42,260 bases of DNA from Massilia sp. YIM B02443 (GCF_030411955.1 NZ_JASNRA010000014.1:124732-166991), one strand, 5' to 3'; shown: positions 18,568-26,955, counted from the stretch's first letter. Notes: generated by a model not told the origin, from the letters alone. Made by a program: numbers and translations.

Positions 18568-18591
18568 CGGCGCGTCAAGCGGCACGCGCCG
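18568..18591 (+). terminator. Hairpin after rlmJ (weak terminator)
   Basis: CGGCGCGT (18568-18575) pairs with ACGCGCCG (18584-18591), 12 bases after the stop. There is no T-run, so termination would be weak or Rho-dependent. Confidence 0.35.
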
Positions 18592-18650
18592 CACCAGGCG
18601 TCGCGCAAAACGTCGACGTGTGGCTGCAACGCGTCATGCGATTCGATGTC

Positions 18651-18672
18651 TAAATGCTAAGATTAGCATTTA
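18651..18672. promoter_or_regulatory. Perfect 10+10 base dyad upstream of the HDOD gene
   Basis: TAAATGCTAA (18651-18660), two bases GA, then its exact complement TTAGCATTTA (18663-18672). It is AT-rich in a GC-rich neighbourhood and sits directly before a -10-like TATAGT (18678-18683). It has the form of an operator for a dimeric regulator. The gene starts 83 bases further on. Confidence 0.55.
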
Positions 18673-18754
18673 TGTAGTATAGTCCTCACGTCGGTGGCGC
18701 GGGTGCCGCCGGGGTGGCACGGCGTGTGCTGCAATCGTTTTCAGGAGTTTTTCG

Positions 18755-20041
18755 ATGCATGCCGATGCAACGGCCGCGGTCTCCGTGCCGTCCAATGATT
18801 TCTTTCTCGCGCGCCAGCCGATCCTGGGGCGCGACCAGCATCTGGTCGCCTTCGAACTGCTGTTCCGCGCCGCCGGCGAAGATGACGACGCCAAGCTGAC
18901 TGATGGCGCCGCAGCCACCGCAGCCGTCATTTCGCACGCTTCCCAACTCGGCATGGAGCAGGTGGTCGGCGAGAAACTGGCCTTCGTGAACGTGGACGAG
19001 GTCGTCCTGATGAGCGACTTCGTGCGTTTTCTGCCGGCCGACAGGGTGATCCTGGAAATCCTCGAAACCGTCAAACCGACCCCGCCGCTGCTGGCGCGGG
19101 TAGCCGAGCTCAAGGAGCTGGGTTTCAAGTTCGCAGTTGACGACGTGGTCGAGCACTCGGCCGAGCTCGATCAGCTGGTCGGGCTGGTGGACGTGATCAA
19201 GATCGACATCAAGGGCGTGCAGCCGAATGCGCTGGCGCAGCTGGTCGATTCCTTGAAGCTCACCGGCAAGCGCCTGCTGGCCGAAAAGGTCGAGACCATC
19301 GACGAATTCAAGCTGTGCATGGAGCTCGGCTTCGAATACTTCCAGGGCTATTACTTTGCGCGTCCCGTGATCCTGAGCGGACGCAAGATCACGCCGTCCG
19401 AGATCGGCATCCTGCGTCTGCTGGAGCTGGTCAATTCGAACGCCGACAGCCAGGCGATCGAAACCGCAGTCAAGCGCGACGCCCTGATCAGCCTGAATTT
19501 GCTGCGGCTGGTCAACAGCCGCGCCGTGCCGGGGCCGCGCATCGAATCGCTGTCGCAGGCGCTGGCCCAGCTCGGGCGGCGCCAGCTGGCGCGCTGGCTG
19601 CAGATCCTGCTGTACACGGCGGCCGGCGCGCGGGTCGATCTCGATTCGCCGTTGCTGCAGCTGGCCACCACGCGCGGCAAGATGCTCGAACTCATGACGC
19701 TGCGCGTGCGCCCCGGCGACACCGCCAGCGCCGACCGCGCCTTCACGGTGGGCATCATGTCGCTGGCCGAGGCGCTGTTCTCGGTGCCGATGGCCGACAT
19801 CCTCGACCACGTCGAGATCGCGGCCGACGTGCGCGAAGCCTTGCTTGAGCGGGAAGGGGATTTCGGCACCATGCTGCGCATCACCGAATTGCTGGAGGCG
19901 GCCGAGGGCGGGGCCAGGCTCAATTGCGCGCTCAGGAAAATCGGACTGACGGTGCCCGAGGTGCGCGAGATCGAACTGGCGGCCTTCGATTGGGTACGCG
20001 AGTTGACCAACGATGTGCACGAGGTGCGCGACGTGCATTAA
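18755..20041 (+). CDS. EAL-like/HDOD signalling protein (YuxH family), EAL site degenerate
   Basis: A 428-residue cytoplasmic protein with an EAL-like domain (about 15-220) and an HDOD domain (about 220-420). In the EAL part the signature reads ELL (34-36), and the metal-binding DDFG loop is changed to DDVV, while KIDIKG, AEKVET and the closing GYYFARP are retained. A c-di-GMP phosphodiesterase would need intact acidic metal ligands, so activity is doubtful and the domain may bind nucleotide or only protein partners. HDOD domains are HD-like without catalytic residues and act in signalling. CdgJ of Vibrio has this architecture and affects motility. AGGAG (18743-18747) is a good ribosome site. 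A monocistronic gene with a striking upstream dyad. Confidence 0.85.
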   Translation: MHADATAAVSVPSNDFFLARQPILGRDQHLVAFELLFRAAGEDDDAKLTDGAAATAAVISHASQLGMEQVVGEKLAFVNVDEVVLMSDFVRFLPADRVILEILETVKPTPPLLARVAELKELGFKFAVDDVVEHSAELDQLVGLVDVIKIDIKGVQPNALAQLVDSLKLTGKRLLAEKVETIDEFKLCMELGFEYFQGYYFARPVILSGRKITPSEIGILRLLELVNSNADSQAIETAVKRDALISLNLLRLVNSRAVPGPRIESLSQALAQLGRRQLARWLQILLYTAAGARVDLDSPLLQLATTRGKMLELMTLRVRPGDTASADRAFTVGIMSLAEALFSVPMADILDHVEIAADVREALLEREGDFGTMLRITELLEAAEGGARLNCALRKIGLTVPEVREIELAAFDWVRELTNDVHEVRDVH

Positions 20042-20050
20042 GTGCATTGA

Positions 20051-20073
20051 GCGGGCGTTCGAGCGACGCCCGC
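20051..20073. terminator. Hairpin between convergent HDOD and methyltransferase genes
   Basis: GCGGGCGT (20051-20058) pairs with ACGCCCGC (20066-20073) in the 53-base gap between two converging stops. It could act in both directions. No long T-run is seen on either side. Confidence 0.5.
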
Positions 20074-20094
20074 ATCAGGATGTTTCGCCGTCCC

Positions 20095-20844
20095 TTACTG
20101 CCCCAGGAGCAGGAACACCGTCGGCTTCTTGTGAAAATCCGGCCCTTTGCCGGCCGCCAGCGCCGCCTTCCACTTGGCTGCCGTCATGGTCCGCACCGAC
20201 TCGGTCGCCAGCGACAGATCGGTCGCCACGCACACCAGCGTTCCCGGCTGGCAACTACCCACCAGCGCTTCCAGCATCTGCCCGTTGCGATATGGCGTCT
20301 CGATCAGCAATTGCGTCTGCTTTTCCGCACGCGAACGCTTCTCGAGTTCCTGGATGCGCTTGGCGCGCGCGGCGGCATCGGTCGGCAGGTAGCCGTTGAA
20401 GGCGAAGCTCTGGCCGTTCAGCCCGCTTGCCATCACGGCCAGCAGCAGCGACGACGGCCCCACCAGCGGCCGCACGCTGATGCCGTGCTGGTGCGCCAGG
20501 CGCACCAGGTCGGCGCCCGGATCGGCCACCGCCGGCACGCCGGCTTCCGACACCAGGCCGGCGTCGCGCCCGGCCAGCAGCGGCGCCAGCAGTTGCGCCA
20601 GCGCCTGCGCCGGCGTGTTCACGTTCAGCTCGGCGATCTCGATCTCTTGCAGCGGCCTGGCCAGCGGGTGGTCGAGCGCGATCAGCTTCAGGAAGGCGCG
20701 CGCGGTCTTGGCATTCTCGGCGACGAAATAATCGAGCCGGCTGGTCAGCGCCTGGACCTGGGTCGGGATCAGGTTGGACAGGGCGCCAGGGGCGGCTTCG
20801 GTCGGGCCGAGGGTATTCGGAATCAGGTACAGGGTGCCGGGCAT
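20095..20844 (-). CDS. RsmI-like SAM-dependent (tetrapyrrole methylase fold) methyltransferase
   Basis: A 249-residue protein of the RsmI/YraL family, which has the tetrapyrrole methylase fold; the founding member 2'-O-methylates C1402 of 16S rRNA. Seen here: N terminus GTLYLIPNTLG, the segment GLVSEAGVPAVADPG (about 100-114) and PLVGPSSLLLAVMASGL, the Gly/Pro loops that bind SAM in this fold, then FNGYLP. RsmI is about 286 residues, and this shorter version lacks the usual C-terminal part, so it may be a paralogue with another target. The start at 20844 is chosen because the family N terminus begins there; the frame runs open to 21138. It follows maf by 14 bases and is probably cotranscribed. 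Confidence 0.82.
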   Translation of the reverse strand: MPGTLYLIPNTLGPTEAAPGALSNLIPTQVQALTSRLDYFVAENAKTARAFLKLIALDHPLARPLQEIEIAELNVNTPAQALAQLLAPLLAGRDAGLVSEAGVPAVADPGADLVRLAHQHGISVRPLVGPSSLLLAVMASGLNGQSFAFNGYLPTDAAARAKRIQELEKRSRAEKQTQLLIETPYRNGQMLEALVGSCQPGTLVCVATDLSLATESVRTMTAAKWKAALAAGKGPDFHKKPTVFLLLGQ

Positions 20845-20858
20845 GGGGAGGTCAGTGG

Positions 20859-21473
20859 TCAGGTGCCGAAAAAGCGGACGCCCGCGCGCCGCAGCATGCC
20901 GGTCAGGGCGATCAGCGGCAGGCCGGTGAGGGCGGTCGGGTCGGTGGAAACGATGCTTTCCAGCAGGGCGATGCCGAGGCCTTCGTTCTTGGCGCTGCCG
21001 GCGCAGTCGTACGGCTGTTCGATGCGCAGGTAGGCGTCGAATTCGGCGTCCGGCAGGTCGCGGAAGCGCACTTGCACCTGCACGTTCTCGATCTGCGCCG
21101 CCTGTGCCGGATCGGCCGCGCGGCCATCCCACAGGCACAGCGCCGTATGGAAGACCACTTCGCGCCCGCGCATCAGTTGCAACTGGGCCAGGGCGCGCGC
21201 ATGGTCGCCCGGCTTGCCGATCTGCAGTTCGTCCAGCGTGGCGACCTGGTCGGAGCCGATCACCAGCGCGCCCGGATGCGCCGCGGCGACGGCCCGGGCC
21301 TTGGCGGCGGCCAGGCGCAGTGCGGTGGCCTGCGGCGACTCGCCGGGCAGCGGCGTTTCGTCGATGTCGGGTGCGATCGCCTCGAACGGCAAACCAAGGC
21401 GCGCCAGCAGTTCACGCCGGTAGGCAGAGCTCGATGCAAGGATGAGACGCACTGGTGCGGAAGTGGAGGTCAT
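20859..21473 (-). CDS. Maf-family nucleotide pyrophosphatase (YceF type)
   Basis: A 204-residue Maf protein. Maf enzymes hydrolyse non-canonical or modified NTPs to NMP and pyrophosphate. Motifs: SSSAYRRELL (14-23), DIDETP (36-41), GSDQVA (73-78) with the catalytic Asp75, and KPGD further on. The SDQVA form and the position beside yceD-rpmF point to the YceF branch, which prefers 7-methyl-GTP in E. coli; specificity is inferred. It is divergent from yceD across a 100-base promoter region and leads a two-gene unit with the RsmI-like gene. Confidence 0.9.
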   Translation of the reverse strand: MTSTSAPVRLILASSSAYRRELLARLGLPFEAIAPDIDETPLPGESPQATALRLAAAKARAVAAAHPGALVIGSDQVATLDELQIGKPGDHARALAQLQLMRGREVVFHTALCLWDGRAADPAQAAQIENVQVQVRFRDLPDAEFDAYLRIEQPYDCAGSAKNEGLGIALLESIVSTDPTALTGLPLIALTGMLRRAGVRFFGT

Positions 21474-21529
21474 GGCAAGGCGGAAGAATCAAGGCACGCG
21501 CAAAAGCGACAGTTTCATGGCGCTGCGCT

Positions 21530-21558
21530 GGAAAGCCTGCTATTATCGCAGGTTTTCC
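21530..21558. promoter_or_regulatory. 11-base dyad around a -10-like TATTAT in the maf/yceD gap
   Basis: GGAAAGCCTGC (21530-21540) and GCAGGTTTTCC (21548-21558) pair at 10 of 11 positions with one G-T. The 7-base centre is TATTATC, whose TATTAT could be the -10 of yceD. It may be an operator over the promoter or an RNA hairpin in the leader. Confidence 0.5.
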
Positions 21559-21573
21559 GGGGTAACTTTCTAA

Positions 21574-22071
21574 ATGAGCGCTTTTGTCATCGACGCCTTC
21601 GAGTTTTGCAAGAACGACGGCCATCGCGAAGGCAGCACGCCCCTGGTCGACATGACGCGCCTGGCGGCCGAAAGCACCGACAAGAGCGGCGAGATCCGCT
21701 GGTCGATGCAGGGCGGCCAGACCCGTCAAGGCTATCCGTCGCTGACCCTCGCGGTCGCCGGACAGGTCAAGCTGGTGTGCCAGCGTTGCCTGCAGCCGTT
21801 CGACTATGAGATCGATTCGTCGACCATGCTGGTGCTGGGCAAGGACGATGCCGATGCCGACGCCATCGAGGAAATCCTCGACGACGACAGCATCGACGTG
21901 ATCGTCGGCAGCCGCACCTGCGACATCCGCGAATTGCTCGAGGACGAAGCCCTGCTGGCATTGCCGCAGTCGCCGCGCCACGACGTTTGTCCGGATACCG
22001 GCTTGCTCGATAGCCTGAAAACGGATAAAGTGTCGCCCTTCGCTGCCCTCAAGAATCTCAAGGCAGAATAA
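21574..22071 (+). CDS. yceD: YceD (DUF177), 23S rRNA accumulation protein
   Basis: A 165-residue DUF177 protein. The conserved core is VCQRCLQPF (68-76) with a CxxC pair at 69 and 72, and the later signature ED.(A/L)LLALPQSPRHD.C. YceD proteins are encoded before rpmF in most bacteria and are needed for normal 23S rRNA levels in E. coli and plants; the molecular activity is not settled. The start is the ATG at 21574, with only a weak GGGGT upstream. It is divergent from maf and lies 247 bases before rpmF, more than usual, leaving room for a separate rpmF promoter. Confidence 0.9.
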   Translation: MSAFVIDAFEFCKNDGHREGSTPLVDMTRLAAESTDKSGEIRWSMQGGQTRQGYPSLTLAVAGQVKLVCQRCLQPFDYEIDSSTMLVLGKDDADADAIEEILDDDSIDVIVGSRTCDIRELLEDEALLALPQSPRHDVCPDTGLLDSLKTDKVSPFAALKNLKAE

Positions 22072-22177
22072 ATCAAGTAGTTGGCAGGTCAAATCAGTAG
22101 TACAGGATTCGCAGTACGGTGGCGGCAGCGTAGAAACAGTGTCGCCCAAAATCTGCAAAGGAACGTGTCAAACGCGT

Positions 22178-22263
22178 GCAATCGAGTATGGCATTTGCGG
22201 TAGTTGTAGCAGCGTTAAACATGTCGGCAGCAAATAAAGTTGCCGTCGAGATACTCGATTTGC
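22178..22263 (+). promoter_or_regulatory. Long-range inverted repeat upstream of rpmF
   Basis: GCAATCGAGTAT (22178-22189) and ATACTCGATTTGC (22251-22263) pair over 9 perfect bases plus three more across a one-base bulge, separated by about 60 bases. It lies between yceD and the putative rpmF promoter. It may be a folded yceD 3' region or a paired regulator site. Confidence 0.4.
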
Positions 22264-22283
22264 ATAAGCTTGCATATCGGTTG

Positions 22284-22292
22284 TGTTAAAAT
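22284..22292 (+). promoter_or_regulatory. Candidate extended -10 promoter of rpmF
   Basis: TGT-TAAAAT (22284-22292) fits an extended -10. Two TTGCAT hexamers upstream (22260-22265 and 22270-22275) do not have standard spacing. The predicted start leaves a leader of about 20 bases with AGGAG before the rpmF ATG. Confidence 0.45.
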
Positions 22293-22318
22293 TTTAGAAC
22301 TTTGTATTAGGAGTTATC

Positions 22319-22501
22319 ATGGCAGTTCAGCAGAATAAAAAATCCCCGTCGAAGCGCGGCATGCACCGTTCGCACGATTTCCTGACCGCCCCTAACCTGG
22401 CAGTCGAGCCGACCACCGGCGAAACCCACCTGCGTCACCACATCTCGCCGAACGGTTTCTACCGTGGTCGTAAAGTCCTGAAGACCAAGAACGACGAGTA
22501 A
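22319..22501 (+). CDS. rpmF: Ribosomal protein bL32
   Basis: A 60-residue basic protein, a structural part of the 50S subunit. It has the family start [20 protein letters not shown] and the conserved C-terminal GFYRGRKVL. The zinc-binding CxxC found in some L32 proteins is absent, as in many proteobacteria (the C- form). AGGAG lies 7 bases before the ATG. A good terminator follows, so plsX and the fab genes need their own promoter or read-through. Confidence 0.97.
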   Translation: MAVQQNKKSPSKRGMHRSHDFLTAPNLAVEPTTGETHLRHHISPNGFYRGRKVLKTKNDE

Positions 22502-22527
22502 TCGACGTCTTGTCTTTCAGTGACATG

Positions 22528-22568
22528 AAAGCGGTGCAACGTATGTTATCTGCGTGGCACCGCTTTTT
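22528..22568 (+). terminator. Intrinsic terminator of rpmF
   Basis: AAAGCGGTGC (22528-22537) pairs perfectly with GCACCGCTTT (22557-22566), and the T-run is 22564-22568. The 19-base loop is long, with a small inner ACG/CGT pairing. Confidence 0.75.
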
Positions 22569-22716
22569 ATTTCGCACGTACGTTCGTATGAAATCTGTAA
22601 TCGGCTGCATCCCTGGCACCGTCATTTTGAACAGTGCGGATTGCGCCCGGCCCCGGGTCCGGGGTTGGTCCCATCTTGCCGCCCGCCCAGCGTGAGCCGC
22701 GGCATCCCTCCGACAA

Positions 22717-23778
22717 ATGACAATTAAAATCTCCATTGACTGCATGGGCGGCGATCACGGCCCTTCAGTTACCATTCCGGCAGCCATCTCCTTCCTCAAA
22801 AGCCACGCAGACGCCGAACTCGTGCTCGTGGGTGCGGAGGATGTGCTGCGCGCAGAACTCAAGAAACACCACGCCGAGAACAATCCTCGCATCAGCGTGC
22901 GCAACGCAACCGAAGTCGTCACGATGGACGATCCGGTCGAAGTCGCCCTGCGCCGCAAGAAGGATTCCTCGATGCGCGTGGCGATCGAGCTGGTCAAGGA
23001 CGGCAGCGCCAACGCCTGCGTCTCGGCCGGCAATACCGGCGCCCTGATGGCCGTCTCGCGCTATGTGCTCAAGACCATGGCCGGGGTCGACCGTCCGGCG
23101 ATCTGCTCGATCTTCCCCAACCAGAAGAACGGCCCGACCTATATCCTCGACCTTGGCGCGAATGTCGACTGCACGCCGGATCACCTGCACCAGTTCGCCA
23201 TCATGGGTTCGGTGCTGTGCTCGGCGATCGAAGGCAATCCGCGTCCGACCGTCGGCCTGCTGAACGTCGGCACCGAAGACATCAAGGGCAACGAAGCGGT
23301 CAAGGCCACCGGTGTGCTGCTGCGCGCCGACCACGAGCGCGGCAAGCTGAATTTCTTCGGCAACGTCGAAGGCAACGACATCTTCAAGGGCACGGTCGAC
23401 GTCGTCGTGTGCGACGGCTTCGTCGGCAACGTCATGCTGAAAGCCATCGAAGGCCTGTCGCGCTTCATGAAGACCACCTTCAAGGAAAGCGTGATGTCGA
23501 TGCTGGGCGCCGTGCTGGCGCGCAAGGCGCTGAAGAAACTCAATCCCGAACGCTACAACGGCGCCGCGCTGCTGGGCCTGAAGGGCCTGGTGTTCAAGAG
23601 CCACGGCGGCGCGAATGCCTATGCCTTCGAGTGGGCGCTCAAGCGCGCCTACGACGCGGCGCATAACAATGTGCAGGAACAGCTGTCGGCGCTGATCGCC
23701 GAGCTGATGCCGGCTCCCGTGACGGCCGTGGCCGCCCCGGTGGTCGCCCCCGATAGTGTGCGCCAGGCGCAAGCCTGA
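22717..23778 (+). CDS. plsX: PlsX, phosphate acyltransferase
   Basis: A 353-residue peripheral membrane enzyme that converts acyl-ACP and phosphate to acyl-phosphate, the donor used by PlsY to start phospholipid synthesis. It begins [16 protein letters not shown], the invariant PlsX start, and contains [18 protein letters not shown] and [10 protein letters not shown] blocks. Length is normal, with a short Ala/Val/Pro tail. The gap from rpmF (215 bases) holds the rpmF terminator and a GC hairpin CCCCGG/CCGGGG at 22651-22664. fabH follows after 14 bases, so plsX opens the fatty acid operon. Confidence 0.96.
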   Translation: MTIKISIDCMGGDHGPSVTIPAAISFLKSHADAELVLVGAEDVLRAELKKHHAENNPRISVRNATEVVTMDDPVEVALRRKKDSSMRVAIELVKDGSANACVSAGNTGALMAVSRYVLKTMAGVDRPAICSIFPNQKNGPTYILDLGANVDCTPDHLHQFAIMGSVLCSAIEGNPRPTVGLLNVGTEDIKGNEAVKATGVLLRADHERGKLNFFGNVEGNDIFKGTVDVVVCDGFVGNVMLKAIEGLSRFMKTTFKESVMSMLGAVLARKALKKLNPERYNGAALLGLKGLVFKSHGGANAYAFEWALKRAYDAAHNNVQEQLSALIAELMPAPVTAVAAPVVAPDSVRQAQA

Positions 23779-23792
23779 AGGACGATCAAGCA

Positions 23793-24779
23793 ATGACCTT
23801 GTATAGCAAAATCACCGGCACCGGCAGCTACCTGCCCGCCAACCGCGTCACCAACGAACAGCTCACCGCCCAGCTGGCCGAGAACGGCGTCGAAACTTCG
23901 CACGAGTGGATCGTCACCCGCAGCGGCATCGAGGCGCGCCACTACGCCGCCGCCGACGAGTTGTCGTCCGACCTGGCGGTGCAGGCTGCGCGCCGCGCCC
24001 TGGACATGGCCGGCAAGACGCCGCTCGACGTCGACCTGGTGATCGTCGCCAGTTCCACCCCCGACTTCCACGGTAGCTTCCCCAGCACCGCCTGCATCGT
24101 GCAGCAAAAGCTCGGCATGGCCAACGGCAGCGCGGCGTTCGACGTGCAGGCCGTGTGCAGCGGCTTCGTCTACGCGGTCTCGACTGCCGACGCCTTCATC
24201 CGCGCCGGCAACCACAAGCGTGTGCTGGTGATCGGTTCGGAAGTGTTCTCGCGCATCGTCGACTTCAACGACCGCACCACCTGCGTGCTGTTCGGTGACG
24301 GCGCCGGCGCGGTGCTGATGGAAGCTTCCGAAGAGCCCGGCATCCTGGGCGCGAAACTGCATGCCGACGGCAGCCAGGCCGGCATCCTGACCGGTCCGGG
24401 CAGCGTCGACAATGGCGCGATTCTAGGTTCCGGCTTCCTGTACATGGACGGCCCGGCGGTGTTCAAGCTGGCCGTTACCGTGCTGGAAGAGGTGGCCAAC
24501 GAGGTGCTGGACCACGCCGGCGTCAAGGCGTCCGAGATCGACTGGCTGGTGCCGCACCAGGCCAACCTGCGCATCATGAAGGGCACGGCCAAGAAGCTGA
24601 ACCTGCCGCTGGACAAGATGGTAGTCACCGTCAACGAGCACGGCAACACCTCGGCCGCCTCGATCCCGCTGGCGCTGGACCAGGCCGTGCGCGACGGCCG
24701 CATCCAGAAGGGCCATAACGTGCTGATGGAAGGCGTGGGCGGCGGCTTCACCTGGGGCGCCGTGCTGGCGCGCATGTAA
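23793..24779 (+). CDS. fabH: FabH, beta-ketoacyl-ACP synthase III
   Basis: A 328-residue condensing enzyme that joins acetyl-CoA to malonyl-ACP to start fatty acid chains. The catalytic triad is visible: Cys122 in AVCSGF, His255 in PHQAN and Asn285 in EHGNTSAAS. The ATG lies 14 bases after plsX with a GAAGGA sequence upstream. It sits in the usual plsX-fabH-fabD-fabG order. Confidence 0.97.
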   Translation: MTLYSKITGTGSYLPANRVTNEQLTAQLAENGVETSHEWIVTRSGIEARHYAAADELSSDLAVQAARRALDMAGKTPLDVDLVIVASSTPDFHGSFPSTACIVQQKLGMANGSAAFDVQAVCSGFVYAVSTADAFIRAGNHKRVLVIGSEVFSRIVDFNDRTTCVLFGDGAGAVLMEASEEPGILGAKLHADGSQAGILTGPGSVDNGAILGSGFLYMDGPAVFKLAVTVLEEVANEVLDHAGVKASEIDWLVPHQANLRIMKGTAKKLNLPLDKMVVTVNEHGNTSAASIPLALDQAVRDGRIQKGHNVLMEGVGGGFTWGAVLARM

Positions 24780-24825
24780 GCGCCGCGGTTCAACCACAAG
24801 AACAACAAATTTACGGAAAAATACG

Positions 24826-25764
24826 ATGAGCAAATTCGCATTTCTGTTCACCGGACAAGGCGCCCAGGCAGTGGGCATGCTGAACGGTTTCGCTGGCAAC
24901 CCGGTTGTCGACCAGACCGTGCAGGAGGCATCCGACGCGCTCGGCCTCGATCTCAAGAAAATGATCGCCGAAGGTCCGAAGGAAGACCTGGACCTGACCA
25001 CCAACACCCAGCCGGTGATGCTGACCGCTGCGGTCGCCGTGTACCGCGCCTGGATCGCGGCCGGCGGCCCGGCGCCAAGCGTCGTGGCCGGTCACAGCCT
25101 GGGCGAATACTCGGCCCTGGTGGCTGCCGGCGTGATCCCGTTCGCCGACGCCGTGCCGCTGGTGCGCTTCCGCGCCCAGTCGATGCAGGACGCGGTGCCG
25201 GTGGGGCAGGGCGGCATGGCCGTGATCCTCGGCCTGCAGGCCGACGACGTGCGCGCCGTGTGTGTCGAAGCGGCGCAAGGTGAAGTGATCGAAGCGGTGA
25301 ACTTCAACGAACCGACCCAGATCGTGATCGCCGGCCATACTGCCGCCGTCGAGCGCGCCTGCGAGATCGCCAAGGCCAAGGGCGCCAAGCGCGCCATGAA
25401 GCTGGCGGTGTCGGCGCCGTTCCACTCGTCGCTGCTGAAACCTGCCTCGGACCGCCTGCGCGAGTACATGGGCAAACTGACCTTCGCCGCGCCGCAGATC
25501 GACGTCATCAACAACGTCGACGTCGCCGTGCTGAACGATCCGGAGCAGATCAAGGACGCGCTGGTGCGCCAGGCCGCCGGTCCGGTGCGCTGGGTCGAGA
25601 CGATGCAGAAGATGGCTGCCGAGGGCGTGACCCAGGTCGTCGAGTGTGCGCCGAGCAAGACGCTGATCGGCATGGCCAAGCGCATCGACCCGGCGCTGGT
25701 CGGTGAAGCGCTGGTCGACCAGCCTGCGCTCGAGCGCGTGCTGGAACTGATCAAGGCCAACTGA
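24826..25764 (+). CDS. fabD: FabD, malonyl-CoA:ACP transacylase
   Basis: A 312-residue enzyme that moves malonyl from CoA to ACP. The N terminus FLFTGQGAQ, the active-site GHSLGEY with Ser91 and the partner His200 in SAPFHSS are all present. It lies 46 bases after fabH and 32 before fabG, in the fab operon. Confidence 0.97.
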   Translation: MSKFAFLFTGQGAQAVGMLNGFAGNPVVDQTVQEASDALGLDLKKMIAEGPKEDLDLTTNTQPVMLTAAVAVYRAWIAAGGPAPSVVAGHSLGEYSALVAAGVIPFADAVPLVRFRAQSMQDAVPVGQGGMAVILGLQADDVRAVCVEAAQGEVIEAVNFNEPTQIVIAGHTAAVERACEIAKAKGAKRAMKLAVSAPFHSSLLKPASDRLREYMGKLTFAAPQIDVINNVDVAVLNDPEQIKDALVRQAAGPVRWVETMQKMAAEGVTQVVECAPSKTLIGMAKRIDPALVGEALVDQPALERVLELIKAN

Positions 25765-25796
25765 GCCATCCAGAACATCCAAGAAAGAGGACAAGA

Positions 25797-26534
25797 ATGA
25801 ATCTGCAAAACCAAGTCGCCCTCGTTACCGGCGCATCGCGCGGCATCGGCAAGGCCATCGCACTCGAACTGGCGCGCCAGGGCGCCAAGGTGGTCGGCAC
25901 CGCGACCAGCGAATCGGGCGCCCAGGCGATCACCGATTACCTGGCCGAATTCGGCGGCAAGGGCGTGGTCCTGAACGTGCTCGACGCCGAGCGCTGCGCC
26001 GCCGTGGTGGACGAAGTGCAGAAGGGCTTCGGCAGCCTGTCGATCCTGGTCAATAACGCCGGCATCACCCAGGACAACCTGGCGATGCGCATGAAGGACG
26101 AAGAGTGGGACGGCGTGATCGCCACCAACCTGACCGCCGTCGGTCGCCTTTCTCGCCTGGTGCTGCGCGGCATGATGAAGGCCAAGGCCGGCCGCATCAT
26201 CAACATCACCTCGGTGGTGGGCGCCTCGGGCAACCCGGGCCAGATGAACTACGCCGCCGCCAAGGCCGGCGTGGCCGGCATGACCCGCGCGCTGGCGCGC
26301 GAGATCGGCAGCCGCAACATCACCGTCAACTGCGTGGCGCCGGGCTTCATCGACACCGACATGACCAAGGCGCTGGGCGAAGGCCAGCACGAAGCACTGC
26401 TGACCCAGATTCCGCTGGGCCGCCTGGGCCAGCCGGAAGACATCGCCCACGCGGTGGCCTTCCTGGCCGGTCCGCAAGCCGCGTACATCACGGGCACCGA
26501 GCTGCACGTGAACGGCGGCATGTACATGAATTAA
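25797..26534 (+). CDS. fabG: FabG, 3-oxoacyl-ACP reductase
   Basis: A 245-residue NADPH-dependent short-chain dehydrogenase that reduces 3-oxoacyl-ACP. The cofactor loop is TGASRGIG (11-18), NNAG at 86-89, Asn111, and the catalytic Ser139, Tyr152 and Lys156 are in place. AAAGAGGA provides the ribosome site. A hairpin with T-run lies downstream, before acpP. Confidence 0.97.
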   Translation: MNLQNQVALVTGASRGIGKAIALELARQGAKVVGTATSESGAQAITDYLAEFGGKGVVLNVLDAERCAAVVDEVQKGFGSLSILVNNAGITQDNLAMRMKDEEWDGVIATNLTAVGRLSRLVLRGMMKAKAGRIINITSVVGASGNPGQMNYAAAKAGVAGMTRALAREIGSRNITVNCVAPGFIDTDMTKALGEGQHEALLTQIPLGRLGQPEDIAHAVAFLAGPQAAYITGTELHVNGGMYMN

Positions 26535-26611
26535 ATATAAAATGGGATAACGCCGGTTTCGTTTCCGCTTGCGCGGGGTCGAATGCCGGTGCAATCTCGT
26601 CTTTTAGCAGG

Positions 26612-26652
26612 ACTTTCGGAAGAGTTAGCGCCAACTGCCGAAAGTAGTTTTT
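26612..26652 (+). terminator. Terminator or attenuator between fabG and acpP
   Basis: ACTTTCGG (26612-26619) pairs with CCGAAAGT (26638-26645); an inner AGTT/AACT pair (26623-26626, 26633-26636) tightens the loop. AGTTTTT follows. It likely ends much of the plsX-fabG transcript, leaving acpP to its own promoter. Confidence 0.7.
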
Positions 26653-26674
26653 CAGGTCGCAAACCTGATAAAAT
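26652..26674 (+). promoter_or_regulatory. Candidate acpP promoter with overlapping dyad
   Basis: TAAAAT (26669-26674) is a likely -10. Just before it TCAGGT (26652-26657) and ACCTGA (26663-26668) form a 6-base dyad with a 5-base centre, over the region between -35 and -10. A dedicated strong promoter is expected for acpP, whose product is abundant. Confidence 0.5.
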
Positions 26675-26715
26675 GCGCGCACTTTCCGCAACACATACCT
26701 TAATGGAGCCAAAAC

Positions 26716-26955
26716 ATGTCGGATATCGAACAACGCGTTAAAAAAATCGTCGCTGAGCAACTGGGCGTTGCCGAAGCAGACATCAAAATCGAATCCTCGT
26801 TCGTTGACGACCTCGGCGCTGACTCGCTGGACACCGTGGAACTGGTGATGGCACTGGAAGACGAGTTCGAAATGGAAATCCCTGACGAGCAGGCTGAGAA
26901 AATCACCACCGTCAAGCAAGCCATCGACTACGCAACCGCGCACGTCAAGGCCTAA
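26716..26955 (+). CDS. acpP: Acyl carrier protein
   Basis: A 79-residue very acidic four-helix protein that carries growing acyl chains on a phosphopantetheine arm. The attachment Ser37 is in the invariant [13 protein letters not shown] lies 8 bases before the ATG. The arm is added by AcpS, encoded at 39807-40232 in this window. Low-GC codons relative to neighbours fit high expression. Confidence 0.98.
   Translation: MSDIEQRVKKIVAEQLGVAEADIKIESSFVDDLGADSLDTVELVMALEDEFEMEIPDEQAEKITTVKQAIDYATAHVKA

Noticed and set aside
22509..22716. Short open frames between rpmF and plsX
   Set aside because: They overlap the terminator and GC hairpin and have no ribosome site or recognisable protein.
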